Assembly (NCBI GenBank): GCA_011503125.2
Contig: WWBZ02000002.1
Span: forward strand, 1,054,001 to 1,118,000
Length of the DNA stretch: 64,000 nt
Source of the DNA: Botryosphaeria dothidea
Taxonomy: Eukaryota > Ascomycota > Dothideomycetes > Botryosphaeriales > Botryosphaeriaceae
Reading direction: 5' to 3'
How positions within the stretch are numbered: the stretch's first letter is position 1; every line of letters begins with the position of its first letter. A model generated the notes under the pieces. That model was not told the origin of the DNA. It searched no databases and worked only from the letters and a program-made list of their open reading frames with translations. Positions 22,874 to 34,538 of this stretch are shown here, piece after piece. The translations under genes and the position numbers were made by a program.

Positions 22874-24751
22874 TCACACCCCACCCCTCTCCCTAAACCC
22901 AAGCCTACACCTCGGCACTCCCATCGTAAAATGGTCCTTCACGCCCTGCAGCCACTCCCCCAACCCCAAGTCCTCCTCCCACACCACCTCAAACCTCTCC
23001 ACGCACCTCGCCACCGCGCACCGAATCTCCATCATCGCCAACCCCTTCCCGGGACACGCGTACGGCCCCATCAAAAACGGCATGAAAGCAACCTTGTTCT
23101 TGACGAGTTCCGGACGCGTAGTCCAGCGCTCGGGCCTGAAGGCGTGCGGGTCGACGAAGTTGCGGGGGTCGCGCATGACGCCGCAAGGGGGCAGGGAGAC
23201 GATGGTGTTTGGGGGGAGGTGAATGTTTTTATTGGGGATGCGCAGGCCGTCGGCGGGCGTGACGCGTGAGGAGGCCCAGGTGACGGGCGGGTGCAGGCGG
23301 AGGACCTCGTTGATGGTGGCGTCGAGGAGGGGAAGGGGGCGGAGGCAGGAGCAGGTGTTGGTGGCGAAGGCGGTAAGGAGTTCGGCGCGGAGGGCGGAGG
23401 TGTGGGAGGGGTGGTTGGCCAGGTAGGCGAAGATCATGGCGAGGGCACCGGCGGCAGTGTCGCTGTTGGGACGGGGGTGATGGCGTTAGTTTGGGATGTC
23501 GGGAGGAGAGGAATTGTGGGCGAGTGGGTAAAGGGATGGTGATTTACCTCCCGGCGCCGATGATGAGGCGGGATTCTGCGTTGAGAAGGTTCTGGCCTTT
23601 GGCATCGTCTTGAGTGTGTTTCATCAGGTGGCCGATGATGTCCGGCTGTGGATTCTTCATCTGCAGGCCTCGATTGTTAGTACGGATGTGTACAAATGTA
23701 ACAACGAGATACCGATTACCTTCTTTCGCAGCCCAACCTTTGTCGCAGACCAATCGTTGAGTCTCTTTATCGGTCCAGGAATTACAGAGCAGACCTCCAT
23801 AATCTTGATGATCCATGGGGTGTGCACGAATAGCGCAATCATGTCCAGACTATCGTGAATGCTCTTGAAAATGCTTTCATCCTGGGCCGTTGTCTTTCCT
23901 GTGAGATAGCCCATAGGCTCACCAAAGGCCAACGTGCACATGACGTCAAAGCTGTAGCGCTGGATAGTGTCTTTGAAATCTACCGGCAGCCCGCTCCGAC
24001 TACTCTGCGCCAGAACAGATAGCAGCTCGTCGGTGGCAGCCTCAATACGAGGTGCGAAGTCTACAAGTGCGAACTAGACTTAAGTTAGAGTGAGCTCATT
24101 CAAGGGTGTTTAAAGAGGTCTTACCTTGAAGCCATTGTCCCATACCCGACGCCTTTGTCTGTGGAACTCCTTGTCCAAAGTCGTGTGAACAGATTGTTCC
24201 AGAGAGCCATAAAACGGGCCTTTGCTCGTCCTAGCCGACGGACCAAGTATAGGAGGGATTGCATCCGGATCGGTGATTGAGAGCTCGCGCGGACCTGCTC
24301 ATGCATGAGTGATCTGAAACCAGAGCGCTGCTCACTCTGTCGACTCACCCACTCGCACATAATCTCCATACTTTGTGTGGAGCTCATGATTGAACTTGTA
24401 CCAACTCCCTCGTGTTCTAGCAGCCTGGCTCACCGCCCAGAATTTGGATAATCTTGCAGCAAAAGGGCCAGGAAAGCGTTTCAGCGGATGGAAGGCGGCC
24501 CGATGGACGGCAGTGCTCAGACAAAGGCCGAGAAAGAAGCTTGCAAACTGGGCAAAGGCAGTGGTATACGGAGCATGCGCGTATGAAGAGAATCCGTGGA
24601 CTTGGACAAGGGTGAGATACAGCAATATCGATGCGCTGGCAACTTGTAGTGGGTACCTGTCGAGTTCGAAGCGTCTGAAGAGGCCTTGGTGCGTCAGAAC
24701 GCCGGTCAAAAAGGGAAGCATAGCGCACACGATGTAGTCGGAGCCTGCCAT
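22874..24751 (-). CDS. cytochrome P450 monooxygenase
   Basis: Five exons (24751-24349, 24294-24125, 24073-23720, 23660-23548, 23462-22874) encode 542 aa, an ER-anchored haem-thiolate monooxygenase. There are two or three hydrophobic N-terminal segments, then the HPLKRFPGPF proline hinge, KYGDYVRVGPRELS, the I-helix GAGSDTAAGA (created by a splice), EVLR for the ExxR pair, FRPERW, and the haem loop FLMGPYACPGKG with its cysteine. The start MAGSDYIV was preferred over an ATG 34 codons upstream because it leads directly into the anchor. The N-terminal half resembles the fungal group commonly labelled tryprostatin-B-6-hydroxylase-like; that name should not be read as its substrate. No backbone synthase or other cluster gene is adjacent, so it looks like a stand-alone P450. 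Confidence 0.92.
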
Positions 24752-26254
24752 GGCATTGATGAAGATCACAGCTTTCCTGAAGTCCGGACTGTGGGAGGTT
24801 GCGCTTCTCGCAGCGCCGTCTGCGGGGTACCTATGCGCCAACATCCTTGTCAACGATTCTTCGCCCCACTGGCCAGGGCCTTATGATAGCGGTTAATAGT
24901 TCTAGACTTTGGTTGATTTGTTCGCTCTTGGCCCAAATGCAGATGGCCAGAGCCCCCAACATTGGTGGATGGCACAGGGGGACAACTGGATTGCTTAAAT
25001 ATCTCAGCCGTGGTGGTTGAGGGGCAAACTGTCTTTCGGCCTGTAGGCCTGCTCCACGAAGACCGCATCGTGAGGTGCAACCGCAACACTTGGATTAGTG
25101 ATCGAGCGGATCATGAACGATGTGTTACACTCGCTCATATAGGGGACCGATAGCATTGTGGAGCGCCACGAGAAACTTCAGCGTAATTTGCTTTTTCCCG
25201 AGTGGGCGCGCGTGCGCTGCAACGCAGGTAAGCGAATTGCCGGACGCAACGTGCGCCATGGCAAGAGAGTAGCGAATGAAATGAGGTTCCGAAGTGAACG
25301 TGACAGAAAACCCTCCCAGGCGGTGCCAGCAACTAAACACATCAGCCAGCATTCCCAGGGTCCATGCGAAACTTTTGGCGGGTAGCTGCGTATGGAGCCC
25401 AATGAGCGCGGGCGTTTGGAGCACCAATGCAAACTCAAAGCTCTGTCTCGCGGTCTAGGGGGCGTTCGAAATCCTTAGAATCAGGCTGGTCTTCGGTCAT
25501 GCCGCGAGACGAATGGTCATCGATACATGTTCATCCAAACCTGGCTTAGTCAAATCGTCGGCGCAATCTCCGCCTTGCATCTAACAGCTCATTATCGAAT
25601 TCCAGGTGTCATTATGAGGTGTGTCTGTCTTGACGAGGGACTGAACACCGAAGCCCGTATTACACCCTTTTGGATGAATCAGGGCTGATGAAACAGTGAG
25701 CTGAGCGTAAGATTGACATTATTGGACTGCCAAAGCCTTTCCTTGAAGTCTCAAAATTTCCAATTTGGCTTTTCTTGTGGTAAGATGAGAGTCGTCATAG
25801 ATACGAATGAACAGGCTTGGCGGTAGTGCAAGATAGAGCAGTCTCGTAGAATTGTGCAACGAACATATTTGCTTTTCGCCACTGTGAAACGCCGAGGAAC
25901 GGGATGGTTGCATGCTGACGGCCTAGACGAATTGAAAGCAGGCGGTCCATACGCCTACCCCATGATCAGATAACATCGGCTTGGCAGGGAAACAGAAGGT
26001 GGTCTTACCCAGTACCAATGCAGTACTTGATCTGTTCATTTATTCTTCAACGAAGCTCTAATGAGACGGGTCAGAATAATGAAACGATCATCAAGAACTG
26101 AGGCTTTGGCCTCCGAGTCTGAGCCAATGCCTCCGAGGGCCGTAGAGGGTCCATTTTGTGAGACAACGTCCGGCTGCAACAATCATGTGGAGTAAAGAGG
26201 CAATATGTCGGAAGCGAATGTCGGCAGTTATTGTGAATGTCCACATCCACCGTA
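24752..26254. other. intergenic, P450 upstream region
   Basis: 1.5 kb between the P450 start and the 3' end of the RapZ-like gene. It contains only short, mutually overlapping frames. No repeats or RNA genes were recognised. Confidence 0.4.
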
Positions 26255-26866
26255 TCAGAATCCGTTGTGTTCGTCTTCTTCGACTGGAAATCGAGACGAC
26301 CTCTTCTGTTTCTGCTTCCTTGACTTCCGGTCCCTACGAGGCACGGCAATGAATTCTTGCGTGTCTGCGATGGCATCGAGCTCCCGGTGTATGGTTTTGA
26401 TATGCCAGTGGCGTGGCCATTTGCCAGTTTCAGCCAATGCTTCGACGAAAGCTGGACTTCGGTGTTTGCCCATGTCGCAGAAGCAGCTTACTAGGAGCAC
26501 GTTGGCTGAGGTGGATGTCTCTTCTTTTTCTTTTGGATCTTGTGATTCTTCGATGGCCTTATCAGTGTCAACCGATCGGTCGATGCTGTCAGTCGGACTG
26601 CGGCTGACATCGAATGTAGCGATTGCTTCTCTGATCGTGTCTTGGGCGCGGACGAGTTCGGCTTGGAAGACTGGGTCCTTTAGGAGCTCTTTCCTCAGAG
26701 CCCAATGCTTGCCTGTGCTGGTCTGGCGAATAGCGCGGGAGGGGTTTGGTACAGAGCGGAGATCGAATTTGAGGGCAGGCTTGGGATGCAACGGAGGAGT
26801 TTTTGAGTGAGATACCAGGCATAGTAGAAAGAGTGAGGATTCTGGCGGAAACGGTTCCGACGACAT
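26255..26866 (-). CDS. RapZ C-terminal-domain-like protein
   Basis: Single exon of 203 aa; the start MSSEPFPPESS was chosen over an ATG 19 codons upstream. The core matches the C-terminal domain of the bacterial RNase adaptor RapZ/UPF0042 family: LKFDLRSVPNPSRAIRQTSTGKHW corresponds to the D-R-x-L/I-P-N-P and T-G-x-x signature. VLLVSCFCDMGKHRSPAFVEAL corresponds to the G-x-x-H-R-S loop that binds a phosphorylated metabolite or RNA. The N-terminal P-loop kinase domain of bacterial RapZ is absent, so only the ligand/RNA-binding half is present. A Ser/Asp/Lys/Glu-rich insert lies between the two motifs, and the C-terminus is a basic RRDRKSRKQKQKR tail. Function in fungi is unknown; phosphometabolite or RNA binding is inferred from the bacterial family. 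Confidence 0.8.
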   Translation of the reverse strand: MSSEPFPPESSLFLLCLVSHSKTPPLHPKPALKFDLRSVPNPSRAIRQTSTGKHWALRKELLKDPVFQAELVRAQDTIREAIATFDVSRSPTDSIDRSVDTDKAIEESQDPKEKEETSTSANVLLVSCFCDMGKHRSPAFVEALAETGKWPRHWHIKTIHRELDAIADTQEFIAVPRRDRKSRKQKQKRSSRFPVEEDEHNGF

Positions 26867-27287
26867 CGTGGTGACACGGGTTGGAAGTGGTGGAAGATGC
26901 ACGTTATCCCAGATGCAGGGCATCCATCTCCTGCGACGAGGTGAGTCAGATGTGTGGCTGGACCGGGGCGATGCATAGGCAGCACGGGTTGCCGGAAGAG
27001 GGCTGCCGACATGCCCCTCGCCAAGCTTTAGCGGGGCAGAGCTTGTTTGTAAGATTGAGCTTGTCTGTCGCAGGTGTTTCGGCTTTGATGGAATACTGAC
27101 ACTGATGAGGACGGCGACCGCGCGCTGCTGAGTCGCGACTGCCTGGCGGGCGGTCGGCCACGAGATGAGGCGGCAGCTACGTCATGCGGTCTCGCCGACG
27201 CTCCAGCAAAACAAGCTCATCAACCACCAATCTTGCCTATAAGCGAGGCGGGATCCAGTTCCTGCGTCTTCCTCTCTTCCATCTCAG
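26867..27287. promoter_or_regulatory. shared promoter, RapZ-like gene and malic enzyme
   Basis: 421 bp between divergent start codons. No specific factor site was recognised. Confidence 0.5.
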
Positions 27288-29487
27288 ATGCCTTTTTCAG
27301 GCGTCGCAACATCAGCGCTATCCGTTTCACGTGCCGGCCGCCTGCATCTTATCAGCCCGCTCTTCCGCGACAACCTCCGGCCGCCCCGCTCTCTCCACTC
27401 CACCGCAATCATGGCTTCCAAAAAGACCCAGAAGAATCCCAAGTTTGGCAACCTACTGCTGTCCACTTCCGGTCCTATCGACTGTGCCCTCACCGTCCGC
27501 AAACCCCAACACTTGACCTCTGCTGAGATGGCTGACTCGCTAACCTCGCCAGGGCTCTGCTCTGCTGAATACGCCTTATCTGAACAAGGGCACTGCTTTT
27601 ACCAAGGAGGAACGCGACCAATTCAAGCTTCATGGCCTTCTCCCACAGAATGTCCAGACCCTCGAGGATCAGGTCAAGCGTGCCTATGACCAGTACAGCA
27701 GCCGCCCCAACGACCTTGCCAAGAACACCTTCATGACAAGCATGAAGGAGCAAAATGAAGTCCTGTACTACCGCGTGCGTTACCAACCATCAAAACTCAG
27801 CAGTCGCGGATGCTGATCTTCCGTGCATCTAGCTCATCCATGATCATCTCAAAGAAATGTTCAGCGTAATATATACCCCCACTGAAGGCGAGGCAATTGC
27901 CAATTATTCAAGACTTTTCCGCCGTCCCGAGGGATGCTTCCTCAACATTGACGACATGGACAGGATTCCTGATGATCTCGACCAATTCGGTCCGTCGGAC
28001 GATGTCGATCTTATTGTTGTCAGCGATGGCGAGCAGATCTTGGGCATCGGCGACCAAGGAGTCGGCGGCATTCTGATTTCCATTGCAAAGCTCGTCATCT
28101 ACACTCTGTGTGCCGGTATTCATCCATCACGGACCCTGCCTGTAGTTCTGGACTGTGGGACAAACGATGAAGCGCTCCTCAACGATGATCTTTACCTGGG
28201 GCTGCGAAAGCCCAGAGCACGCGGCGAAAAGTATGATCAGTTTGTTGACAAATTCATCACTGCAGCGAGGAAGAGATATCCGAGGGCTTACATTCATTTC
28301 GAGGACTTCGGCTTGCCAAATGCCAGACGTATCCTTGACAAGTACACCCCGAAGATTGCTTGCTTCAATGACGATGTTCAAGGTACTGGCTGTGTAACAC
28401 TTGCTGCCATCATGTCAGCAATGAAGGTTGCAAATGTCAAGTACGATGACTTGAGGGTGTTGCTGTTCGGTGCAGGTACCGCTGGGACGGGCATAGCAGA
28501 CCAGATCAAGGACGCTATCGCCGTTTCTACCAACAGATCCACGGAAGAGGCCGGTACTCAAATCTGGTATGGAGCCTTGTCTTTAGCGTTTCGGCGACAA
28601 CACTCCTGACTAATTCAAAATAGGTGTGTTGACAAGCCAGGACTCCTTATCAAGTCGAAGAAAGATCAATTCACTCCAGCTCAAGTCTCTTATGCCCGTG
28701 AAGATTCGGAATGGGAGAGCAAAGACCATAACGATCTTTTGAGCGTTGTAAAGGAGGTCAAGCCCCACGTCTTGATCGGCACATCCACCAAGCCTGGGGC
28801 TTTTACAAAAGAGGTCATCGAGGAGATGGCCAAGCATGTCGAGAGACCAATCGTATTCCCTCTCAGCAACCCGACCAAGCTACATGAAGCAAAGCCAGCG
28901 GACTTGTTCGAATGGACTAAGGGCAAGTGCCTGGTTGCGACCGGAAGCCCCTTCGAGCCCGTGGAATACGAGGGCAAGAAATACGAGATCGGTAAGCCAC
29001 ACACCCCCCCCCCCCAAATTTAGCCCGCTCTGTCAGAACTTCCATCTCACAAGCAACAGCCGAGTGCAACAACTCGACCACCTTCCCCGGTATCGGTCTC
29101 GGCGCGATTCTTAGCCGCTGCCGTCTCATGACGCCCCCGCTGCTCGTGGCGGCAGTCCAAGCGCTCGCAGCACAGGCCCCTGCTCTGAAAGAGGAGAACA
29201 AGGGTACTCCGCAGGAGGTTGCACTGCTTCCTGACGTTACGGACGTGCGCGAGATCAGCGTGCACATTGCCAAAGCTGTCATTAAGAAGGCGATTGAGGA
29301 AGGCTTGAATCAGGAGAAGCAGATACCTAAGGATGATGCTGATCTGGAGGAGTGGATCAAAGAGCAGATGTGGGATCCGGTGTACCGGCCGCTACGAAAA
29401 GTTAGCCCGGAGCATGCCAGTCAGCACGCCAAGGGCGAGGCTGGTGCAGCAAGTGTGAGGAGGCAGGGTAGTTTCAGCTACCATTGA
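27288..29487 (+). CDS. mae1: mitochondrial NAD-dependent malic enzyme
   Basis: Five exons (27288-27494, 27553-27774, 27833-28566, 28624-28991, 29060-29487) encode 652 aa. The enzyme oxidatively decarboxylates malate to pyruvate in the mitochondrial matrix. The N-terminus has an Arg/Ser-rich presequence ([23 protein letters not shown]). Family blocks are YTPTEGEAI, the catalytic [13 protein letters not shown] block (here [13 protein letters not shown]), [27 protein letters not shown], the NAD-binding FGAGTAGTG and FPLSNPTK. The first intron has a weak GTCCGC donor but is required to restore the conserved IDCALTGSALLN segment. The last intron contains a run of 12 C (29002-29013). The C-terminal 40 residues are an extension ending in [10 protein letters not shown]. 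Divergent from the RapZ-like gene. Confidence 0.95.
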
Positions 29488-31590
29488 GCGGGAGAAGCTG
29501 AACGGCGTAGGCGATTCTGAGACACGTAATCTTTAGAAATGCTTAACAAACAACAAACACGGTACCACCTGATTACGTAACCAAAGACATGTGTGGTAAA
29601 TTGCCAAAGAAAGCGCATGGAGTATGAATAACTGCTTGGATAGCAGCTGCGGGATCCAACTGCGATTAGCACGAACACTCTCTTGAGCATACTGACAAGA
29701 CTGAGCTGTAATCAGTTGTATCATTCGCTGTGCAGAGCTGTCCCGCTGTTCATCATTACTAAGGCTTGGATTGGGTGCGGAGACTTATTGACGCTCGGAG
29801 GTTCGATGTACTCTGGAGAGTGTTACTCATGCATGTGCCACTAAAGTATGTACTTTTTGTTGTATCCTCCACGTGCTGCCGAGAACCCTCACTCATTACC
29901 AATGTCAACGAGGACGAGTAGATGCAAATACCACACAGATATTTACTCGTCGCCTTGAAGTTTCTCAACTACCCAATAGCAATGTCGTCAGGAGAAGCGA
30001 CGACTACGCTCCACTGTCCAGCTTTCTACAACACTCTCGCACAGCTCCTTTGTTGCACTCGTCCACCAAAATTTCAGTCTGTTCATAGAGTTCTTCTTGT
30101 TTGGCGATCGGTAATGAGATTGAAAAGACTGAGGTTCATGATATAGGCGGTTATTCTCACCTATACCGCCCACCCATGCTCCCCATGACGCTTGCATACC
30201 TCTACATATGACGCCACATGCTTACAGTAAAGTTACAAATGCATTACCTATAGTCATCGCAGGAAGGCTACAGGGTATGAAGTCAACCCTCGTGGCCGGC
30301 GTCGAGAGTGGCCGAAGGCAGGCCTTGCCACTCAAAACGCAGCCGTTACGTTTCTCCTACATAATAATTCAGCTTCGTTAAAAATACGATTCAGCAGATG
30401 CTGATAATACTATGCCCTTGCTGGCATTTGGCCACCACCCTCTCGACCGGGAGTCTGCGCTTCTCCCTGTCTTCCAACCCAAATCCTCGTACACCAGACA
30501 TCTTCAGCAGGACCGTTTGATACTGTAAGGCTTCAAAAAATGAGTGCGGTGGTCATCATCGCCTTCCAATATACATTAGCATCAGCCGCCCACTCATTTT
30601 TCTGCCCACTGGGACAAAAGTCTCAGCGCTCCAGCAAAGGCATCTGGTACACTAGTAAGCGGTTCTGTTTGCTCTTTCGATAGGAGGCTACGATAGCCTA
30701 TCTGCATTCTGTAAAGTTCCGTCTCCACCACTCCGACCTGCTACGCTCTCTTTTAACTGAGCGCAACACTGGAGACCCCAACAAATCACATATGCCATTT
30801 CCGACCTCCATGCACCCACTCATGCCCGCACATCCGCCCGACCGCCCGCCCCTGCACCGAACAGCCCGCCCTCGCTCTTGAAAAAGGCACCAATCCACGC
30901 AGCCCTTCTGCCGCAACGTTCCAGACCGTATGCTCACAAATGACTCTTATTGTGAAAAACGTGGAGACTCTGCGTGTTAATCCGTAGATAGATCTGCTTC
31001 ACCTCACTGCGTTTCCTCCTGAGTCCTCCTTCCACGCAGTCTCAAGTCACTTTCCCGGCTCGCGCCCAACCTCCCCAAATCTGTGCTCGAAACGCCATAA
31101 TCATTCCATCATAATCGAAGGCATCACCAGTGTCGTCTAATGCCGTTGGGTCATCACGCTTTAATGATGTGGGTGAATACGAATGCCAAGTCAGAATCGT
31201 GACCCAATTTTCCATGAGGTTCCTTGAGGTGAGCGTTGATCGAATAAAAAAAAAGAACACATGACCGAAAGAGCGCGGGTATGCGGCTGAGGAGATCTTT
31301 GTGGCGGACCAGTCCTTGTCTCAATTGCAGCCAGTCGCAAAGCCTGATGATACCATCGTTGTATGAGAAAAACAAGGGGAGTGCCTCGGGTCAATTTAGA
31401 ACATGGCCTCGTACGAAATTGAAAGAGGAATCTACCACATGTCAGCTGCTATCAGCCTCAGTCACATTCACGTCCCCTATATTGAGCCATCGAATTCATA
31501 CTAGTGGGAGAATAGTGTAGATTCATATCCACAAACTAATCTCTACTCCTAAGCCACCTGAAGCTATCCTTCCCGACATGCAAGGAAGCA
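29488..31590. other. 2.1-kb convergent intergenic region
   Basis: Lies between the 3' ends of malic enzyme and the Zn2Cys6 gene. The only structure seen is an 11-bp perfect inverted repeat (30536-30546 with 30591-30601). No gene, tRNA or transposon is recognisable. Confidence 0.4.
30536..30601. repeat. inverted repeat, hairpin-forming
   Basis: AAAAATGAGTG at 30536-30546 and its exact complement at 30591-30601, spaced by 44 nt, with further partial GC pairing inward. It could be a remnant of a small MITE or a 3'-end structure. Confidence 0.5.
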
Positions 31591-34538
31591 TCAAGCATTC
31601 CAGTTGCCAGAAGGTTCCGGATACATCGGCGCCACATGGCCCTGCTGGTGATACTGCTGAGGCGGAGCCTGTTCGTATCCCGTCTCGCCGCCGAAAAGGC
31701 TGGAAAGATCCACGCCCATGCCCATGCTCGAGAAGTCAAATTCGCCGAAGCCGGCCATGTCCCAGTTGTAGCTGTTTGCCGGCTGATTGCCCATGTTGTC
31801 GTAGTAGTTTTGCTGAAGAGGCGGCGCCTGGGCCTGCTGGGCCACCTCGGAGAGAAGATGTAGCGGAGTCTGCGTCGTAGCGACACCGCCGTTGCTGTTG
31901 GGGGCGATAGCGTGACGGCCATTTTCTGGTGGACCGTTCGTGGTGGGTGGTGCACCAGCAGCAGCAGGCGCGGAGTTACCGTTGGTCGAAGCTTGGCCAG
32001 GAAAGACGTCCGCCATCGCCTCACCGTTCTTCATTCGGTCGAATTTTTCTCCTAGACGCACGAGAATGCGCGGGAACTTGGTGTGTGGGGATTGTGGGTC
32101 ACGTTCCTCTGTCATCTGCAGGCGGCGAATGAGGTTGTCGAAATAGTATTCGAGGCGCAGTGACTCAGGTGATATCCCATTGCCTAGGTCGCCCGGACAC
32201 GTCGCGTCTGCCCACAACTTTGTGAGACATACCGTTGAATACACGCACCGCACGGCTAATTCGCATTAGTATGGAGAAAGGAAATGCTATCCACTACGGG
32301 AGACTCACAGAACATAAGCGGTAGCGAGTAGTACGCATCGAAGTCGAGGGAGAGGATGCTGTCCAGAATACCATGACAACATCTGACGCACTCTTTGAGT
32401 GAGCTAATCTGTACAGGTCCTAATGGCTTTGAGCGGGTGTCTTCCACGCCATCATCAAGATACTGGTTATGGTGCATTGCAACTTCGTGAGTAAAAAGAC
32501 CGACCACGCTCTCCGAAAGCTCTAGCACGGCTGTTGCTTTGATGTTAGTGCCGATATATAGAGTACCAAGACCAATGAAACGTACTCTGATTTGCTGTCG
32601 GAGGCCTCTGATCCCGAAGAAGCTCAAGCTTTGTCTCGTAGTTCCTGAGAGCAATCTCGTTGAACTTATCAGAGAGGTTGGCACTAGCGGCAGGATCGTC
32701 CATGGAGAATTGTAGAGCGACATCTTCCGCGATTGCTGCTAGTTTGATCTGGTAGCACAGTACCCTATCGGATGGCACTGCATCGGCAGAAGACTCAAGT
32801 TCGTTTACACACTCATCCATGTACTGGTTCCATCTGAGTAGGACGGGCCGGCGAAGAACCATGGCCATACTAAAGATTGTCAGTTGCAGGTATTTTGACT
32901 CTATGGGCGACAACATACTTGACTCCTAAATAGTAGCAAACCTAGATATCATGTCAGCTCTAAAACATCAAAATATCACCAGCAGACTGCTTACCATAAA
33001 AGACCTTCGTGCGTCAGCTCCTCCCGCATTAGGAAGACATCGGCGGAACGGACCAAGGCCGAGCTTAGCTTTCGCTTTGCCAGCCCTCTTCCCCAGACCA
33101 AGTTCCAGAGCCATGGTGATGGCTGAATTGGTCATCATGTAGAAAGCATGGCGTTCATACACGATCGGAGGTCGGTACCAAAGCATACTCACAATCAGGG
33201 CCTGGATGATCTCGAGCGATTTTTCTTGCCGACGCCATATCAGTTCTGCAAACCAACTCTGCAAGAGATCTGCGAGATAGCGTTGCGTTTCAGCTGGAAC
33301 GAGTGGGTCGCAACCAAAGGATGCGGCACTCATGATTGCCAAGAACAACAGAGGCTTCTCTTCGCGTAGACGCTGGGCGGTCATATCCTGAGGAAGGGGA
33401 ACAGCCGGAAATGCTGGCATCAAGGCATTGATATAGTGGCTCACAACGCGTTCAGCGACATCCGGGCTGATGCACCGGTCGACCTCGAAAGAGATGTAAG
33501 AATAGTCCGATTGAGGAGGGCGGTTCTCCATCCTTTGATGGGCCGCAGCTGCGATTTCGGCGTTCTCATCGTACATAATTTCTCGTCTCGCCTCGTTGGA
33601 CATCTTACCATCCATGCGCGTCAAGTAATGGCTTATGGCATCGAGATGTGGGAGACTTACCAGAGCGTCATGCTGATCATTCATCCGTCGGCGCTTCTCG
33701 GGCCTTGCAGAATCTGCAAAGTCGGAGGGGCCGTGTTCAGGAAGCGGTGCAGCTTGATGATCCGAAAAGGGATAGGTAGCAACGGCACTGTCACCAAGGC
33801 GGGCAGTGAGTTCGTTGACCTTCTTCTCAAGCTCCGCGACGCGGGTGTCGGCCTTCTTGGTGCGCTTCTTGGTGGGAGCAGTAGTCACACAGGCCTTCTT
33901 GGATTTGAGACAGCGCTTGCACGGGCTGGTTTCTGAGATGACGCCATTCTCTTCCTGGGGATCGCAGCGCACCTAGGGCTTATCAGTTGACGCTGCAGAC
34001 TTAAAGCGTGGTTTGGTATGTACCTTCAGAGCGCGGCAGTGGTCGCATGCTCGCAGGCGCTTACCGTCCGGTCCGAGCTTGGTCTGGACACTGCAGAAGT
34101 GTTAGAAATAGCGGCCATGTAGGACTTGTCTTGAACACCAAGTGAGGCCTGGGCGCACAGCGCTGCATGGAGCTAGTAGCACGAAGCTTCGGCGGGGATT
34201 AGGACACGCAGAAAGCAGAAAACAGGCAAGACTAGAGTTAACAGAGCCAACACGCACCCGTGAGCATTGGCGTCAGCGGCGCCGACTGAGGCGGAGCTTG
34301 GAGTCGATGGACGCCGGTCCTGAGCGGCGGTTGCGATGGCTTGCAGAGCAGCATCGGCGGAGTCGGCGGCCGGCTGCGAGCCGTTCTGTGTCTGTGGCGG
34401 GTAAGGCCCGTAGAATGCGCCCTGGCCATAGAACGAGTCTTGCAGACCTTGCTGAAAGCGCTGCTTGAAGTCCTGATCAGAGCGCTCAGTCTGCTGGGCC
34501 CCGAACTCAAGCGCCGGATCCACCACATTACTGGCCAT
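31591..34538 (-). CDS. Zn2Cys6 fungal transcription factor
   Basis: Seven exons (34538-34258, 34090-34024, 33972-32995, 32941-32919, 32869-32586, 32530-32309, 32255-31591) encode 839 aa. The binuclear cluster is Cys109, 112, 119, 134, 137 and 144 (CDHCRALKVRC ... CKRCLKSKKAC), followed by a basic stretch and a heptad coiled coil (RVAELEKKVNELTARLG) for dimerisation. The middle carries the fungal-specific regulatory domain, with SMLWYRPPIVYERHAFYMM and MAMVLRRPVLLRW. The C-terminal 150 residues are rich in Gln, Asn, Tyr and Pro (NYYDNMGNQP, YEQAPPQQYHQ), probably the activation region. Exon 4 has only 23 nt (VCYYLGV). The spacer between cysteines 3 and 4 is 14 residues, longer than usual. Target genes are unknown. 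Confidence 0.9.
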
